In this document: positions 21,439 to 33,502 of the stretch, one piece after another | Layout of the letters: the number at the start of each line of letters is the position of its first letter | Position numbering within the stretch: the stretch's first letter is position 1 | Assembly (NCBI RefSeq): GCF_963854185.1 | Contig: NC_085008.1 | Coordinates: 31,751,481 to 31,815,480 of the forward strand | DNA length: 64,000 nucleotides | Direction: 5' to 3' | Origin: Sardina pilchardus | Taxonomy: Eukaryota; Chordata; Actinopteri; Clupeiformes; Clupeidae | Translations under genes and position numbers: made by a program | The notes under the pieces: model-generated | What the model saw: only the letters and a program-made list of their open reading frames with translations | Told to the model about the DNA's origin: nothing | Databases searched by the model: none

Positions 21439-21930
21439 GGTTCTCATATAGTCCAAGGGGCCTTGCAGGGCACTAGGCCTCTCTAATGGATTGAGGTAAG
21501 GCAGCCTGTTCCATAGCAAGGATGTCCATAAAGTCATTTCGCCAGAGTTCAATACTGAAGCAATTGTTTTTGCGTTCCTTCCAATTAAGAAGGATAGTCC
21601 TTTTTGCTCATTATTTCAGGGGTTATGTAAGCCCTATGAATTATTTTAACTGGATCATTTTATATCTGACACATTTTGAAATGGTTGTACTATTTTTAAG
21701 TGCTGCATTCCATTGTGATTCGAAGATAGACAAACCCATGCCACGTTCCCATTGACATTTAGTTTGTAAGTTTGTACATGGGTTCATTGCAGACAGTAAT
21801 TTATATACGGTAGACACAGTGCCTTTTCTTTTTATGGCTACTTTTAATTTGTTCTCCAAGTCTCTACTCGTCCCCAGCTGTATACCCTTGGACACCAATG
21901 ATTTCATAATAGAGTAGGTTTGATTGTATG
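21439..21930 (-). pseudogene. LINE ORF2 fragment D (C-terminal)
   Basis: Minus strand from 21930 reads YNQTYSIMKSLVSKG, later KGTVSTVYKLLSAM, then IQLKIIHRAYITPEI. The iQ-K-iHR-Y-TP pattern is the conserved end region of Tx1/L1-type LINE ORF2 downstream of the reverse transcriptase. The frame then decays with stops. It is separated from fragment C by the MITE at 21931-25650; removing that MITE with one TTAA restores the frame across the join. Confidence 0.75.
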
Positions 21931-22306
21931 TTAAAGGAATAGTTCGGAATTTTGGACATAGGACCTCATTTCCAACTTAGTCGGGGTGATATACAGTACC
22001 CTCCAGAATTATTGGCACCCTTGGTAAAAGTTGACTAAAAATAGGTCTAAAAAATAATCTTTAGGTGATTTACTGTACTCCCACAATGAAAACAATGAGG
22101 AAAAATACACCCTGCAAGGGAAGCAAATTTATTCTGAGAAAAAGGAAAATCTCATAAAGAAATAAATGTTTTTAATAAAAACACGTCACTCACAATTATT
22201 GGCACCCCTACTTGTAATACCTTCTTAAACCTCCCTTTGTCAATAAAACAGCATGTAATATTCTTCTCTGACACCCCATAAAGATTGAGAATACAAAGTA
22301 AGGGAT

Positions 22307-22739
22307 TTAAGACCATTCATCTTTACAAAACCTCCCCAGATCGTCCAGATTGCTAGGTCCACACTTGTGCATTCTTCTCGTTGACTCATCCCACTGTTTT
22401 TCTATGGAGTTTAGATCAGGGGACTGCTGGCAATGTCTGAAGCTTGATTTTGTGTTCAGTAAACCATATTTGTTTTGATCTGTGCATCTGTTTTGGTTCA
22501 TTGACCTGATGAATGATCCAATCATGACCAACTTTTAGGGCCTTGGCAGAGATTGTTTGATTTCCTTTGAAAATGTTCAGGTTTTTCTTGGTGTTCATGA
22601 TGCCATGCACCTTAATTAGGTTCCCAAGGCCTTTGGGAATTAAAACAGCCCCACAGTAGCACAGCCCCTCCACCATAATTCTGATTAGGCATGGGGTTCT
22701 TTTTAGTATAGTCATTCTTCTATGTACGCCAAAGACACC
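22307..22739 (-). pseudogene. Tc1-like transposase remnant, C-terminal half
   Basis: Minus-strand frames contain CLIRIMVEGLCYCGAVLIPK and, in a neighbouring frame, QSPDLNSIEKQWDE, which corresponds to the QSPDLNPIENLWD motif holding the last catalytic residue of Tc1 transposases. Frameshifts separate the parts. Not functional. Confidence 0.75.
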
Positions 22740-23466
22740 TTAAGCCTACCTTACATTGCCAGACTTTGCAAAGATTTGGAAAAGATTTTTGAAAAACTAC
22801 AGTCTCAGACCCTCTCACATCTAATGACAATTCATTGAGGTTTTAGTCACAGTCTAGTCACAGGCCAGTCTCAGATTAGGATTTTGCAAAGACTGTGGGT
22901 CACTATTTACAAGACTGCTGCTAGATTCCTTCAAATTATTTCCATCGTGCAATGGGCTACACGTCATCATTAACAGGAAATCACATGAGAGCCTAATATC
23001 AAAGTATTTTTTTTCGCGTTTCTGCAGCATTGTTTGATGTGTGACATCAACTAACAGATATAGAGTTGTTCTGTCTCGTAGAATAGCCGACTAATAAATT
23101 ATAAGAAATGAAATAACAAATAATCATACAGGCTACAGCTGTCGCCTATTTTGCCCCTTCCTGTTTACGTGTTCGCCAGAGGTTACTATTGGTTTTTAAT
23201 GTTCACGTCAGTATTTGCATGAGCCACGACTGAAAAGACTTCCGATAATATCAAACATGTTTGATATTGTCGTAACGGCAAAACTAGAGAAAGACTGCCT
23301 CCGACGGACTTAAAACCGCTAAGATTGGCACCTTACACTAAACGATTTAGATGACGGGAGCGCGCTGCGATTCTAGCACAACTCTCAAGATTTCCGCCCG
23401 ATTTTGGAAATTTAGTCGCCGACTGTTAAAACAGGCCAAAATCGTGCAATGTAAGCCAGCCTTTAA
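22740..23466. mobile_element. TTAA MITE, family M3, copy 1
   Basis: Bounded by TTAA. The ends GCCTACCTTACATTGCCAGA and (inverted) GGCTGGCTTACATTGCACGA are related. The centre holds the palindrome ATATCAAACATGTTTGATAT. It shares its right TTAA with copy 2. No coding capacity. Confidence 0.85.
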
Positions 23467-24182
23467 GCCTACCTTACATTGCCAGACTTTGCAAAGATTT
23501 GGAAAAGATTTTTGAAAGACTACAGTCTCAGACCCTCTCACATCTAAAGACAATTCATTGAGTTTTTAGTCACAGACTAGTCACAGGCCAGTCTCAGATT
23601 AGGATTTTGCAAAGACTGTGGTCACTATTTACAAGACTGCTGCTAGATTCCTTCAAATTATTTCCATCGTGCACTAGGCTATACGTCATCATCAACAGGA
23701 ACTCACATGATAGGCTACTCATATCAAAGTATTTTTTTTCGCGTTTCTGCAGCATTGTTTGATAGTGTGACATCACTAACAGATATAGAGTTGTTCTGTA
23801 ACGTAGAATAGCCGACTAATAAATTATAAGAAATGAAATAACAAATAATCATACAGGCTACAACTGTCGCCTATTTTGCCCCTTCCGTTTTCGTGTTCGT
23901 CGACCGAGGTCACTATTGGTTTTTAATGTTCACGTCACTATTTGCATGAGCCACGACTGAAAAGACTTACGATAATATCAAACATGTTTGATATTGTCGT
24001 AACGGCAAAACTAGAAAAAGACTGACTCCGACGGACTTAAAACCGCTAAGATTGGCACCTTACACTAAACGATTTAGATGACGGGAGCGCGCCGAGATTC
24101 TAGTACAACTGGCAAGATTTTGGAAAAGTAGTCGGCGACTGTTAAAACAGACCAAAATCGTGCAATGTAAGCCAGCCTTTAA
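23463..24182. mobile_element. TTAA MITE, family M3, copy 2
   Basis: Nearly the same sequence as copy 1, same orientation, with small indels (for example about 18 bp missing before its right end). Only one TTAA separates the copies. Confidence 0.85.
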
Positions 24183-24990
24183 GTGTTTTTAGCAAAAGAG
24201 CATAATTTTATTTTCATCTGACAATAGACCACACTCCCAGACATGTCATGGTACCATTCAGTAACTCCTGCCATTTACATTGTTCATTAAATGACTCTAC
24301 TGGCTTTAACCTGACATGCTGTCTAAATAATCTATTAGCAGTGAGGTCACTTTTGAAGATTTTTGGGGGGGACTTGGTGACCCCAAGATGATAGCTTTGT
24401 CTGTAACTCTCAACAGTGGTTCTTATGGATTTTTTTGCCTATCATACCATCCTCCATACTGTGCGTGGGAGCAAAATAGCCATGGGTCTTTGTCCAAGCA
24501 TGTTTGCCACATTTCCAGATGATTAGAACCTTTTAGTCATCATTTTAACTGGAAATATAGGCATTTTCAACAAAATACCTAGTTTCCATAGACATTCTCT
24601 TACTTACAAATGTCAACACAATTTCTTTTTATTTCAATTTAGTGTATTCTCTTGTCTCTCCAATGTTGAAAAATGACTAGAGGATTTAGCCTCTGAGTGA
24701 CTTCATTTTCATACCATAGTGAAAAAGAACATCATGAACTACTTCTGAAAGTTCACAGACACTCCGATTTACTTTAAAACGTTGCATTTACATAGGAAAA
24801 TGCTCCTGTTAAATGTTGTACATAATATGTTTCAGGGGTGCCAATAATTGTGAGCAAGCTGTTTTTGTTAAAAATATTTATTTCTTCATGAAATTTTCCT
24901 TTTTCTCAGAATAAATTTGCTTGCCTTGCAGGGTATATTTTTCCTCATTGTTTTCATTGTGGGAGTACAATAAATCACCTAAAGATTATT
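24183..24990 (-). pseudogene. Tc1-like transposase remnant, N-terminal side
   Basis: Continuation of the Tc1 interior beyond the MITE pair. The sequence is degraded and gives no long frame, but it lies where the first half of the transposase gene should be. Assigned mainly by position between the Tc1 ends. Confidence 0.4.
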
Positions 24991-25650
24991 TTTTTATACC
25001 TATTTTTAGTCAACTTTTACCAAGGGTGCCAATAATTCTGGAGGGTACTGTAGGTCGGTGGAGACCATTTTCAGTGAATTTCTGCCCTTCCTTGAGTTGC
25101 AGCGTTCATCTTGTGCTAATCTGGCGCTGAGATAACGCAAGTCAACGGTAACATCCTGCCTGCCACTGAAAACACTCCACAGAACGCCCGAAACAAATAA
25201 ATCATAACGTCAGACTATCGATGCACATGCCTGTGTTGATAGAACAATGTTAGAAATAAAACTAACCTTGCATCGCATTGCAATAGCCTACTTTGTTCCC
25301 TGTATGGCAGTGGCGGATTGATATTGAGAAAGTAGTCCCTCAAAATGCAATAAATCATTGAGTTGCAAGGTTAGTTTTATTTCTAAAATTATTCTATCAA
25401 CATGGACATGTATATCGATAGTCTGACGTTTTAATTTACTTGTCTCGGGTGCGTGTGGAGTGAGTAAGACTGTTTTGGATGTTACCGTTGAAATTTAGTC
25501 GAAGTTAGCTCAGAACCAGCGTTAGCAAAGGGGAACGCTGCAACTGAAGGAAGGGGTTAAACGTGATAAAAACGGTCTCCACCGACCTATATCACCTCGG
25601 CAAAGTTGGAAATGAGGTCCTATTTCCAAAATTCCAAACTATTCCTTTAA

Positions 25651-25955
25651 AAAATGTAAATTGGTCAAACCAAACTGTGTTTTTAAATGATTGAAGGTTA
25701 TAATTTTACCATTGTCTACAATTTGTCCCACGTGGCTTAAGTTATTTTGCTGCCACAATCTGTCTCTAAGTGTTTCACCACCGGCTTTAAACAAGGGGTT
25801 ATGCCACAGTGGGCATGAAGGTAGTGAGTATCCATTAAAAGACAGACGCGTATGTCACTATTTCACATGAAAACTTCAACACTGGGTTCTTCAGTCTAAT
25901 TTTAGAGGGGTAGTACCATAAACTTGTTGCTGTCAATTCATTATTATATTTTGAT
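25651..25955 (-). pseudogene. LINE ORF2 fragment C
   Basis: Minus strand reads NELTATSLWYYPSKIRLKNP, then after a frameshift and stop PLWHNPLFKAGGETLRDRLW and QIVDNGKIITFNHLKTQFGL. PLW-NP-L, a later W and a DNG-like turn are standard in Tx1/L1 ORF2 after the RT domain. It joins fragment B across the hAT (one copy of the 8-bp duplication kept) and fragment D across M2. Confidence 0.8.
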
Positions 25956-26128
25956 TAGGGCTGGGCACGTTAACGCGTTAATATCACGTTAACTCATCAA
26001 TCAATTAACATCGATAATTATCTTATCGCGCATTAACGCAGTTTTCATTATTTATTTTATACTGTAAAAGTCTGTTGCTCACAGGCTGGTCACAGGCGTC
26101 TCATCACGCATTGAAATTCCATAGCCTA

Positions 26129-26528
26129 CCCAGTCAGCACAAATAGAGACAAATACGTCTCCGAGACGCCTGGAAAAGATCTGAACAGCTTAAATACATC
26201 GTGTTCCATTTAGAACGTCTTATTTTGATCTTACAAACAGCGGCGGCATCTCACTGAGAATGCGTATCCTAGTTCTAGATCTTTATCATATTTGATAGGC
26301 TACCTTTATAAGATCTTTGTAAGACGTTAGGGAGATGGATGTCCTATTATGACGTACTGATGAGCATCTGGGATACGGCTGCTAAACGCTGTTTGAAGAT
26401 CTTAGCAAGACGTATCAGATACGTCTTCCAGATGAGCAAACGCTCTCTAGAATACATCTTACAGCTGTCCAGCAGACCTTTCGAACACATCTGCAAGACG
26501 CCTTGCAGACGTTCTTGTGCTTACTGGG
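26129..26528. mobile_element. TA-flanked MITE (400 bp)
   Basis: The ends CCCAGTCAGCACAA and TTGTGCTTACTGGG (inverted) are flanked by TA. The interior is dense in AGACGT/ACGTCT words. A TA duplication suggests Tc1/mariner mobilisation. The open frames across it are accidental. Confidence 0.75.
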
Positions 26529-26645
26529 TACATTCACGAAATCAGGAGATGTGCAACAGAAGTGAGAGAAGCCACTGGCTGCAGCAGTGCAAGAGCAAGT
26601 CACATGTTCACGGTGCACGTTGTCACACGCACGCCTAATGTTTAT

Positions 26646-28083
26646 CAGGGTCCCCGCGGGGTAGTAAAAGGTAGTAAAAAAAAAATTCAAAATGAAGGCC
26701 CTTGAAAGGTAGTAAAAGGTAGTAAATGTAATTTTACTTAGTAGTAAAAAGATTGTTACCACCTCTATATATGAGTTTCCATTGTTTGCGTAATATTTGT
26801 ACTTAAAAGGGGGAAAAATAAAAATTCTAGCTTATAAATAAAGTAGCCGATGATTACAGGACCTCAACGGAGTAGCCGTCAGCGTTCAATGGTTGCCATA
26901 GATAGCGACACCGCCAGGGATGTCATTGAAAGTGAAAGCAGTCATGTTGATGAATGTTTGATGCAAGTTCGATGTGTATGGTGAACTATTTGTAGCTGAA
27001 GCCATGACACGGTAAAGGTCAAATTATTTATTTAAAAAGACATAATTTATGACGTTGTTGTTTTGTTGTTGTTGGCTTTGCCACGCGTTCGCGTCCAGTT
27101 TTAACGTGTCTGGATTTTCCGATAATGACAGCAATCTCGTGATGCTGATATTGACTTTTAATTTCTGTGCGTGTAAACTAGTCTAGGCTACTGTGCTTGA
27201 AGTTAGCTGTGACAGACTAGCCTACTGGTTTTCATCGTTTTAGCCACAAAGCCTGTCTTCCTTAGGTCTACTAAATTGTTTAGTTAGCGAACACCTTGTC
27301 ATTTCGCATTTGTCCAGCCGTTCACCTCCGTGCGCCCGCCCCATGTCATTCAAAACATATTCGGGATAGCCATCTCACTATGAGAAAACGTATGACGATA
27401 GTGCTAAGATATTAACACTTTGGCATGCTTGGTAAACATCAGTCTTGCACATAATATTGAGCTGATTTCTTAGTGGAAATGGCCTACAGTAGCCTAGCAT
27501 TGTGCTGATAGATGAAAAAAAGTTGACTATTTAAAGGCACAGTCTGAATTTTAATCCTAGCTCTCCTTTTAGTGTGTGCACTTGGACAACTAGTTATGTA
27601 GCTTAACAGTAGGGCCTGCCATTTATTTTAGGAGGAGAGGGGACATGTTAGGCTACTTTTTTTGGAACTTAAATATCACAACCTTCAAGCAACCTCTTCA
27701 ATCAGCATCAATATCAATCTAGGTCTATGGTTCACTATATTGTACAGGACTGTAAGGGGGCAGGCTATATGTTATCAAGTAGGCCTATACTAAATTATGT
27801 AGTCAAAATGATAACTTTATGTTGGTTTAAGTTCAAGCAAAACATGGTATGAACTGAGAAAATCCATGGTTCTACATCATTATTGGCAAAATGATCATGA
27901 TAGCCTACATATTTCAGGCATATTTAGGGGATCTGCCTAAACATTGGTTGGTAACACTAGGTAGTCAAAATGGGGAAATGTAAGTTCGCGGTCGCGTCGT
28001 GGTGGTAGTAAAAATTATTTTGGTGGTAGTAAAAAAGGTAGTAAAAGGTAGTAAATTCATCTTGATGATTCCTGCAGATACCC
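26646..28083. mobile_element. CAGGG-ended element with GGTAGTAAA repeats
   Basis: The left end CAGGGTCCCCGCGGGG and the right end, inverted, CAGGGTATCTGCAGG are related, flanked by the direct repeat TGTTTAT (26639-26645, 28084-28090; the last bases overlap the terminus, so the true duplication could be shorter). Both ends carry arrays of GGTAGTAAA. No transposase seen. Probably hAT-like. Confidence 0.65.
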
Positions 28084-28208
28084 TGTTTATGTCTTGCGCT
28101 GGTTTTGCGGCTACTTTGTTGGCATTGATAAGTTGTTGAACAGTCGTTTTTTTCCTACGCGGTTACGTTGTTGTATGAAAAGAAAACATTAGCCTTGAGT
28201 ATTTTAAT

Positions 28209-28739
28209 ATTCTCGATGTCAGGTTCCTACGTCACAGTCCTCCGCCATATTGGAATTGGGGAAAGAACATCGTCTCCGCCATAGGAACCCATTCAATTTA
28301 GCGTCAAAAGGTAGTAGTCAAACTTTTAATTAACGTGTCATTTTTTAACTTTGAGTCATTATCTGGAGAGACTAAGGCCTGATATATACACAAATCGATG
28401 TCAGGTTCATGGCCGCAGCCAAATTGAAATGGGGGAAACAAAACATCTCCGCCATGCAGCGCCATAGGAACCCATTCATTTTTTAGTGAAGATCCACCGG
28501 TCTTCACGTACCTCGTACGGGCATCTCGTATAATCCAAACCTACCTAATTCGATTTGTGTATATATCAGGCCTTAGTCTCTCCAGCTAATGACTCAAATT
28601 ATAAAAATGACACGTTAATTAAAAGTTTGACTACTACCTTTTGACGCTAAATTGAATGGGTTCCTATGGCGGAGACGATGTTCTTTCCCCAATTCCAATA
28701 TGGCGGAGGACTGTGACGTAGGAACCTGACATCGAGAAT
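28209..28739. mobile_element. Perfect-ended palindromic MITE
   Basis: The first and last ~110 bp are near-perfect inverted repeats: ATTCTCGATGTCAGGTTCC at the left, its complement at the right. A third, partial copy of the terminus lies inside at about 28395. The arms continue towards the middle, so most of the element folds on itself. No gene. Confidence 0.8.
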
Positions 28740-29704
28740 TCAGTTGTAAACAAAGACATCTTCCTATGTAGCCCAAGCTGTAAATGGACTGAAGTTCGCT
28801 CTAAATATCTAATCTTATCGATTATGCTAACCGTTAGCATTTCTATGGGATTTCTCATAGACATTAGCCATAAGCTAGTTAGTTTCTACTCTGTAACTTG
28901 GAATGATAGCCTACGTGACTGCACTCTAACAAAACATTGAAGGAAATAACTGAAATGTACTCTGTTGTTCTGCTTAGTTTTACAGTAAAAGTTTGAAAAG
29001 AATTTCAGCATCAGAGCTTCCCTTGGGAAATTGGTTAGCCCTATATCCATCTATTTTAATGTAGCTGCCGGTTAGACTTCATCATTACCACACACACAAG
29101 TGGGGGCAGAATTACAAATGTGTCATAGAGTGACAATGCATTGGTTGATTTGGTTAAAAAGTCACAGGTTGGTAATTGATTATAATAGTAATGTTGCTAC
29201 TCATAAATAATGAGCTGTAAAGTAACTCAGACTTTTATTATTATTTTTTTTTTTAAAGGATATCGACTAATTATCGTTATAGTCAAAATCACAAAAAATA
29301 TCGAGATTATTTTTTGCCCATATCACCCACCCCTATTATACCAGGCTAGGCTTATTACAACAAGTATTATGGAAATATCTGACTACACGCACTGTTAAAG
29401 GTTTTACCAAAAAAGTGTGTGTACAATAAGCTTTAAATTTGTAATTGTTTTGATTACATTGTGTAAGTTGAGATTTGCACTAAATCATTTATTTAACTGT
29501 TACTGTATAGACAAAATGCTGATGTTAAATGTTTGCAGAAAAAATGCTATGGCACTTGCGTTCATATGGCAGCATATTTAGAATAAAAATGTGCTATATA
29601 TTACTTTTGAATTCATTATTGAGTTTTGCGTATAATAATGCGATTAATCAGGGAAATCATGCGATTAATCGCGATTAAAATTTTGTAATCGTTGCCCAGC
29701 CCTA

Positions 29705-30522
29705 ATTTTGATATGAACTGTTCCTCCAGCCAATCCCAGCTTCCAATCTGTCTCTCTGTATTGTATGCCCATTGTAAAGGATATCGTGAGTTAAATGCAA
29801 TATAGTACTGGTAGATGTCTGGTAGCCCCATTCCACCACTAGACCGTGGTTTGGTTATTTTTTTCTGGCTAATCCTAGGTTTTTTATAATTTCAAAGGAA
29901 TCCAAAAAGTATTTTGTTAACCTCCTTAAACCAGCTTGAGGGAAACTTTAGTGGGATAGAAGATATTAGAAAAGTCAGCCTAGGTAAAAGATTCATCTTG
30001 ATTATTTCCGATCTGCCCCAGAGGGATAAAGGCAGCACGGTCCATCTCTTAGTGTCCTCTCTCATAGTCTTTAATAAATCTGGAGCATTGAACTCAACCA
30101 TTTTATCGATAGGGGCCTGGATCTTGATTCCCAGGTATTTCATTCCTTCTAATTGGCAGCTAAAGGGGGCGGTACTTAGATGAGATTGAAAAGTTGACTT
30201 GTTAAGTGGGATGGCTTCACTTTTATTATAGTTCACTCTATAACCAGAAAATTTACCAAAATAGTCAATGATCTTTAACACCTGCGGAATTGATTGGCAT
30301 GGTTTTGATAATGTCAATAAAATATAATCCGTGAAAAGATTGGCTTTGTTTTCATAATCACCGACTCTAACACCATATATTTCCTTTTGAGCTCGCATTG
30401 CGCACGCCAGTGGTTCAAGTGCTAGAATGAAGATTAGAGGGCTCACAGTACAGCCTTGGCGAGTAGAGCGATGAAGTTCAAAAGGGTTGGACTTTCCATT
30501 TGTTTTGACAGTGGCAGTTGGC
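29705..30522 (-). pseudogene. LINE ORF2 fragment B (reverse transcriptase core)
   Basis: From 30520 the minus strand reads PTATVKTNGKSNPFELHR, then RQGCTVSPLIFILALEPLA, matching the RT motif RQGCPLSPLLF. The catalytic box that should read F-A-D-D is F-T-D-Y here, so the active site is lost. Downstream come KYLGIKI, then KPRSSGGMGLPDIYQYYIAF, the usual post-RT block. A stop interrupts the frame near 29880. Confidence 0.88.
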
Positions 30523-31353
30523 TTAAAGTGTAAGTTTGGCGGAAATTGAAAATAAAGCTATTTTCTGAATGAAAATACATCAACTAAGCCGTGGAGGAAG
30601 TAATTTTCGCTCATCACGCAGTACAGAGCTAGCACGGGCAGGAACGACAGCCCAAAATCGCAAACAGTGGGTGTGGATGGGGATTGGAGCCACACGCTTT
30701 CAAAATCGCATTTTTAAACCACTAACATTGCTCAAAACAGCGCCAAACCTCATCAGTAGCTTGCTCTAGGTGTCTACACATAAAACGAAGCACCAAACAG
30801 TCTGTAAACTTTGGAATAGTCAGTATACACGTAGAATCAATTCGAGACCGCAATTCCAGACCCATCTGCGCAATTCCATCTGAAGCACAGAAATGTCTCG
30901 CGAGATCTCACACGGAAGCACGGGACCTATTCCTACAGGTAGTCAAAATCGCATTTTTAAACCACTAACATTGCTCAAAACAGCGCCAAACCTCGTCAGA
31001 AGCTTGCTCTAGGTGTCTACACATAAAACGAAGCACCAACAACTTGGCTCATGAACCCGACGTTTATAAAAGAAGACTGTTATGAATATAACCCCTTCCA
31101 GCTCCTCACGAAGGTAAGTCCACGACCTCTCGTGTGAGATCTCGCGAGACATGTATGTGCTTCAGATGGGGTGTTGCGGTCTCGAATTGATTCTACGTGT
31201 ATACTGACTATTCCAAAGTTTACAGACTGATTGGTGCTTCGTTTTATGTGTAGACACCTAGAGCAAGCTACTGAAGAGGTTTGGCGCTGTTTTGAGCACT
31301 GTTAGTGGTTTAACCCTTTGTTGACTGCCCGAACATTCCATTTTTTCCACACT

Positions 31354-32092
31354 TGATGACCTCGTGGCACAAAAAAGCTTGCTGTGTGGCCATACTACAT
31401 GGCAGAGATGAAATATACACACCATTGTAATCAGAAGAAAGAGCACTTCAAAATGGTATAAAACATAAGTAATTATGTGTGAGGGTAGCATAATTATGTC
31501 TAGAAATATGCTCATAATTAATCCGAAAAAAAAAAAAAAGCAGTTTTTCAACATAAATCTTATTTTTCTCTAATTTCTGTTGTAGATAGAGAAAAACTTA
31601 GAGTATATGACAGACTAGCAATGTTGTTCCCTACTCAAGGAAAAAAACAGAATCAATTTATCACTTTCTGCTCAAAAGTTATGGTCAATTCATTATGTCC
31701 TGTACGTTTGCAGAAAATAGTAGAATGATGACCTCGGGGCACAAAAAAGCTTACAGTGTGGCCATACTACATGGCAGAGATAAAATATACACACCATTGT
31801 AATCAGAAGAAAGAGCACTTTAAAATGGTATAAAACATAAGTAATTATGTGTGAGGGTAGCATAATTATTTTTATAAATATGCTCAAAATTAATCCGAAA
31901 AAAAAGAGAAAATTACAGTTTTTCAACATAAATCTTATTTTTCTCTAATTTCTGTTGTAGATAGAGAAAAACTTAGAGTATATGACAGACTAGCAATGTT
32001 GTCCCCTACTCAAGGAAAAAAACAGAATCAATTTATAACTTTCTGCTCAAAAGTTATGGTCAATTCATTATGTCCTGTACGTTTGCAGAAAT
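31354..32092. repeat. 372-bp tandem duplication in the piggyBac
   Basis: Unit 1 is 31354-31725 and unit 2 is 31726 to about 32092. They share TGATGACCTCG at the start and differ by a few substitutions and small A-run indels, so the duplication is fairly recent. The shared frames are accidental. Confidence 0.9.
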
Positions 32093-32820
32093 TTTTAGAA
32101 TCTTTACCGAGTAGAATGTCTTCACTGCCCGATTTGACATTTGACCTCAAAATCCAGACAGAATGGTCAAAATAAGTTATTTTGGCCATATATCCATGAG
32201 ACAGAGCTATATATGGTATGTTTCACTATACTTTAGGACAGGTAATACAAATCTTTATGGAAAAGAAAGTGTTAACCTTTTAGTGACCCAAGAAAAGTTG
32301 CACCTAAATAACCCAAATATGTACATTTTAACTTTTTTTTGGAAACCACCACAACACCCAACATCTATTTTGATTGTATTTAGTTGATTTATTTGCAAAC
32401 ATAAATTATTACAAACCATATTTTTACAAGCTTCATTTTTTTTAGATGTGGTAACTCAATAAAGAAGTGCACTTATCAAATCACGAAAAATAACAATCAA
32501 TAAACATAAGCAGCAATGGACAAAAAGTCAACCATCAACTAAAAAAGTGCTTCTTATTTAGGATGAAAAAGCATGTTATGAACAGTCAATTAATAAAATC
32601 TAAAAAAATTTCTTATTTATGGTCAACAATAAATGTAAATTCATTGGTAAGTGCATTTCCAATAAACAATCAATAGTGAATGAACACTCAATGTCAGATC
32701 AATGGTAATGGAAAGTGCCTCCTGCTTTCATGTGCAATAAACAATAATCAGTACCCAAGGAATATGATCAGTGACAAATTCCCCAGGGTTTTGTATAGAA
32801 GCATAAACTATGTTTTGATT

Positions 32821-33120
32821 TCACCATTCCACAGCAACATGCTGGAATGGTTGGTAAAGTGCTTTACTACACGTCACCTTGAAAGTCTCTAACAGGCCAG
32901 TGATTTTGCACAGTTTATCACGCTCATCTTCAGCACCAGTATCTACAACATGGAGCATTGGCATCAATGCTTTGAACCGGTCTCTTGACATTATGCTGCG
33001 TGCCCACAGGCCATGGTACATGGTTTTGGGACTCCAGTATCTGTAAAAAGAACTGACTGGGACAAGGCCACAAAACATTACAAGGGCCATCAGTCGTGCC
33101 AATTCATCTGGACTGGTTTC
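32821..33120 (-). pseudogene. piggyBac (PGBD4-like) transposase fragment
   Basis: The minus strand reads PDELARLMALVMFCGLVPVS, YRYWSPKTMYHGLWARSIMS, RDRFKALMPMLHVVDTGAED and LYQPFQHVAVEW, the N-terminal part of DDE_Tnp_1_7. The frame ends just where the first catalytic motif (normally V-A-[VI]-D-E-R-M) should begin; that aspartate is not present. The rest of the catalytic domain is deleted or unrecognisable. Confidence 0.85.
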
Positions 33121-33237
33121 TTTCCTTGTACCATCTGTGCCACCATAATAGGGCTTTCTTTAGGGAGGATTTCCTCCCAGGCATAAGCATTTGTGTAGGT
33201 GCATTTGTAGCAGGAGGGCATCTGTAGAAAAACGTTT

Positions 33238-33447
33238 TTAAAAATCTATGGCTTTGGTCATGGTACCTCGTGTTACTTGTACATCTAGGTGAACGCCAGG
33301 CTGGCGTACAGGACGGACAGATGGCAACTGGTTGAGCATGTCTGGATCATCATAGCTATATGTCTGGACAACAGGTTGATTCACTGGATGTGCAGCTCTC
33401 CCTGGGCACGGTCGCTCTGGCATTCCTTCTGGTCCTTTCAGGTTCAA
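33238..33447 (-). pseudogene. piggyBac (PGBD4-like) transposase N-terminal fragment
   Basis: The minus strand reads NQLPSVRPVRQPGVHLDVQV then TKAIDF, the block that precedes the DDE_Tnp_1_7 domain in PGBD4-like proteins. It is offset in frame from the next fragment at 32821-33120, so at least one frameshift separates them. Confidence 0.7.
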
Positions 33448-33502
33448 GGGTCAGGGTCCTCCTCTGAGTCAGTGGCAGAACCAGGAGAATGTTGAGTTCT
33501 AA

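Larger units (their letters stand above)
21994..25050 (-). mobile_element. Tc1/mariner-like element
   Basis: The ends CAGTACCCTCCAGAATTATT and its inverse complement extend as inverted repeats through about 50 bp, flanked by TA (21992-21993, 25051-25052). A decayed transposase lies on the minus strand. A tandem pair of MITEs (22740-24182) interrupts it. TA duplication plus a DDE-type transposase remnant place it in Tc1/mariner. Confidence 0.87.
21931..25650. mobile_element. TTAA-flanked MITE (family M2) hosting a Tc1 element
   Basis: The ends TTAAAGGAATAGTTCGGAAT and its near inverse (CCAAACTATTCCTTTAA) bound the element. Arms match inward through the word GACCTCATTTCCAAC. The left arm is cut at 21992 by a Tc1-like element; the intact right arm shows what the site looked like before. 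M2 sits inside the LINE and its TTAA is the LINE's target site. Confidence 0.85.
25956..29704. mobile_element. hAT-type element (3.7 kb) inside the LINE
   Basis: The ends TAGGGCTGGGCA and TGCCCAGCCCTA are flanked by the perfect 8-bp duplication ATTTTGAT (25948-25955, 29705-29712). Both ends are rich in GCGATTAAT/TTAACGCG words. No transposase frame remains. Three further elements lie inside (26129-26528, 26646-28083, 28209-28739). Confidence 0.9.

Noticed and set aside
26339..26638. 99-codon frame near 26.4 kb
   Set aside because: It overlaps the TA-flanked MITE whose AGACGT words produce the apparent residue pattern; no domain seen.
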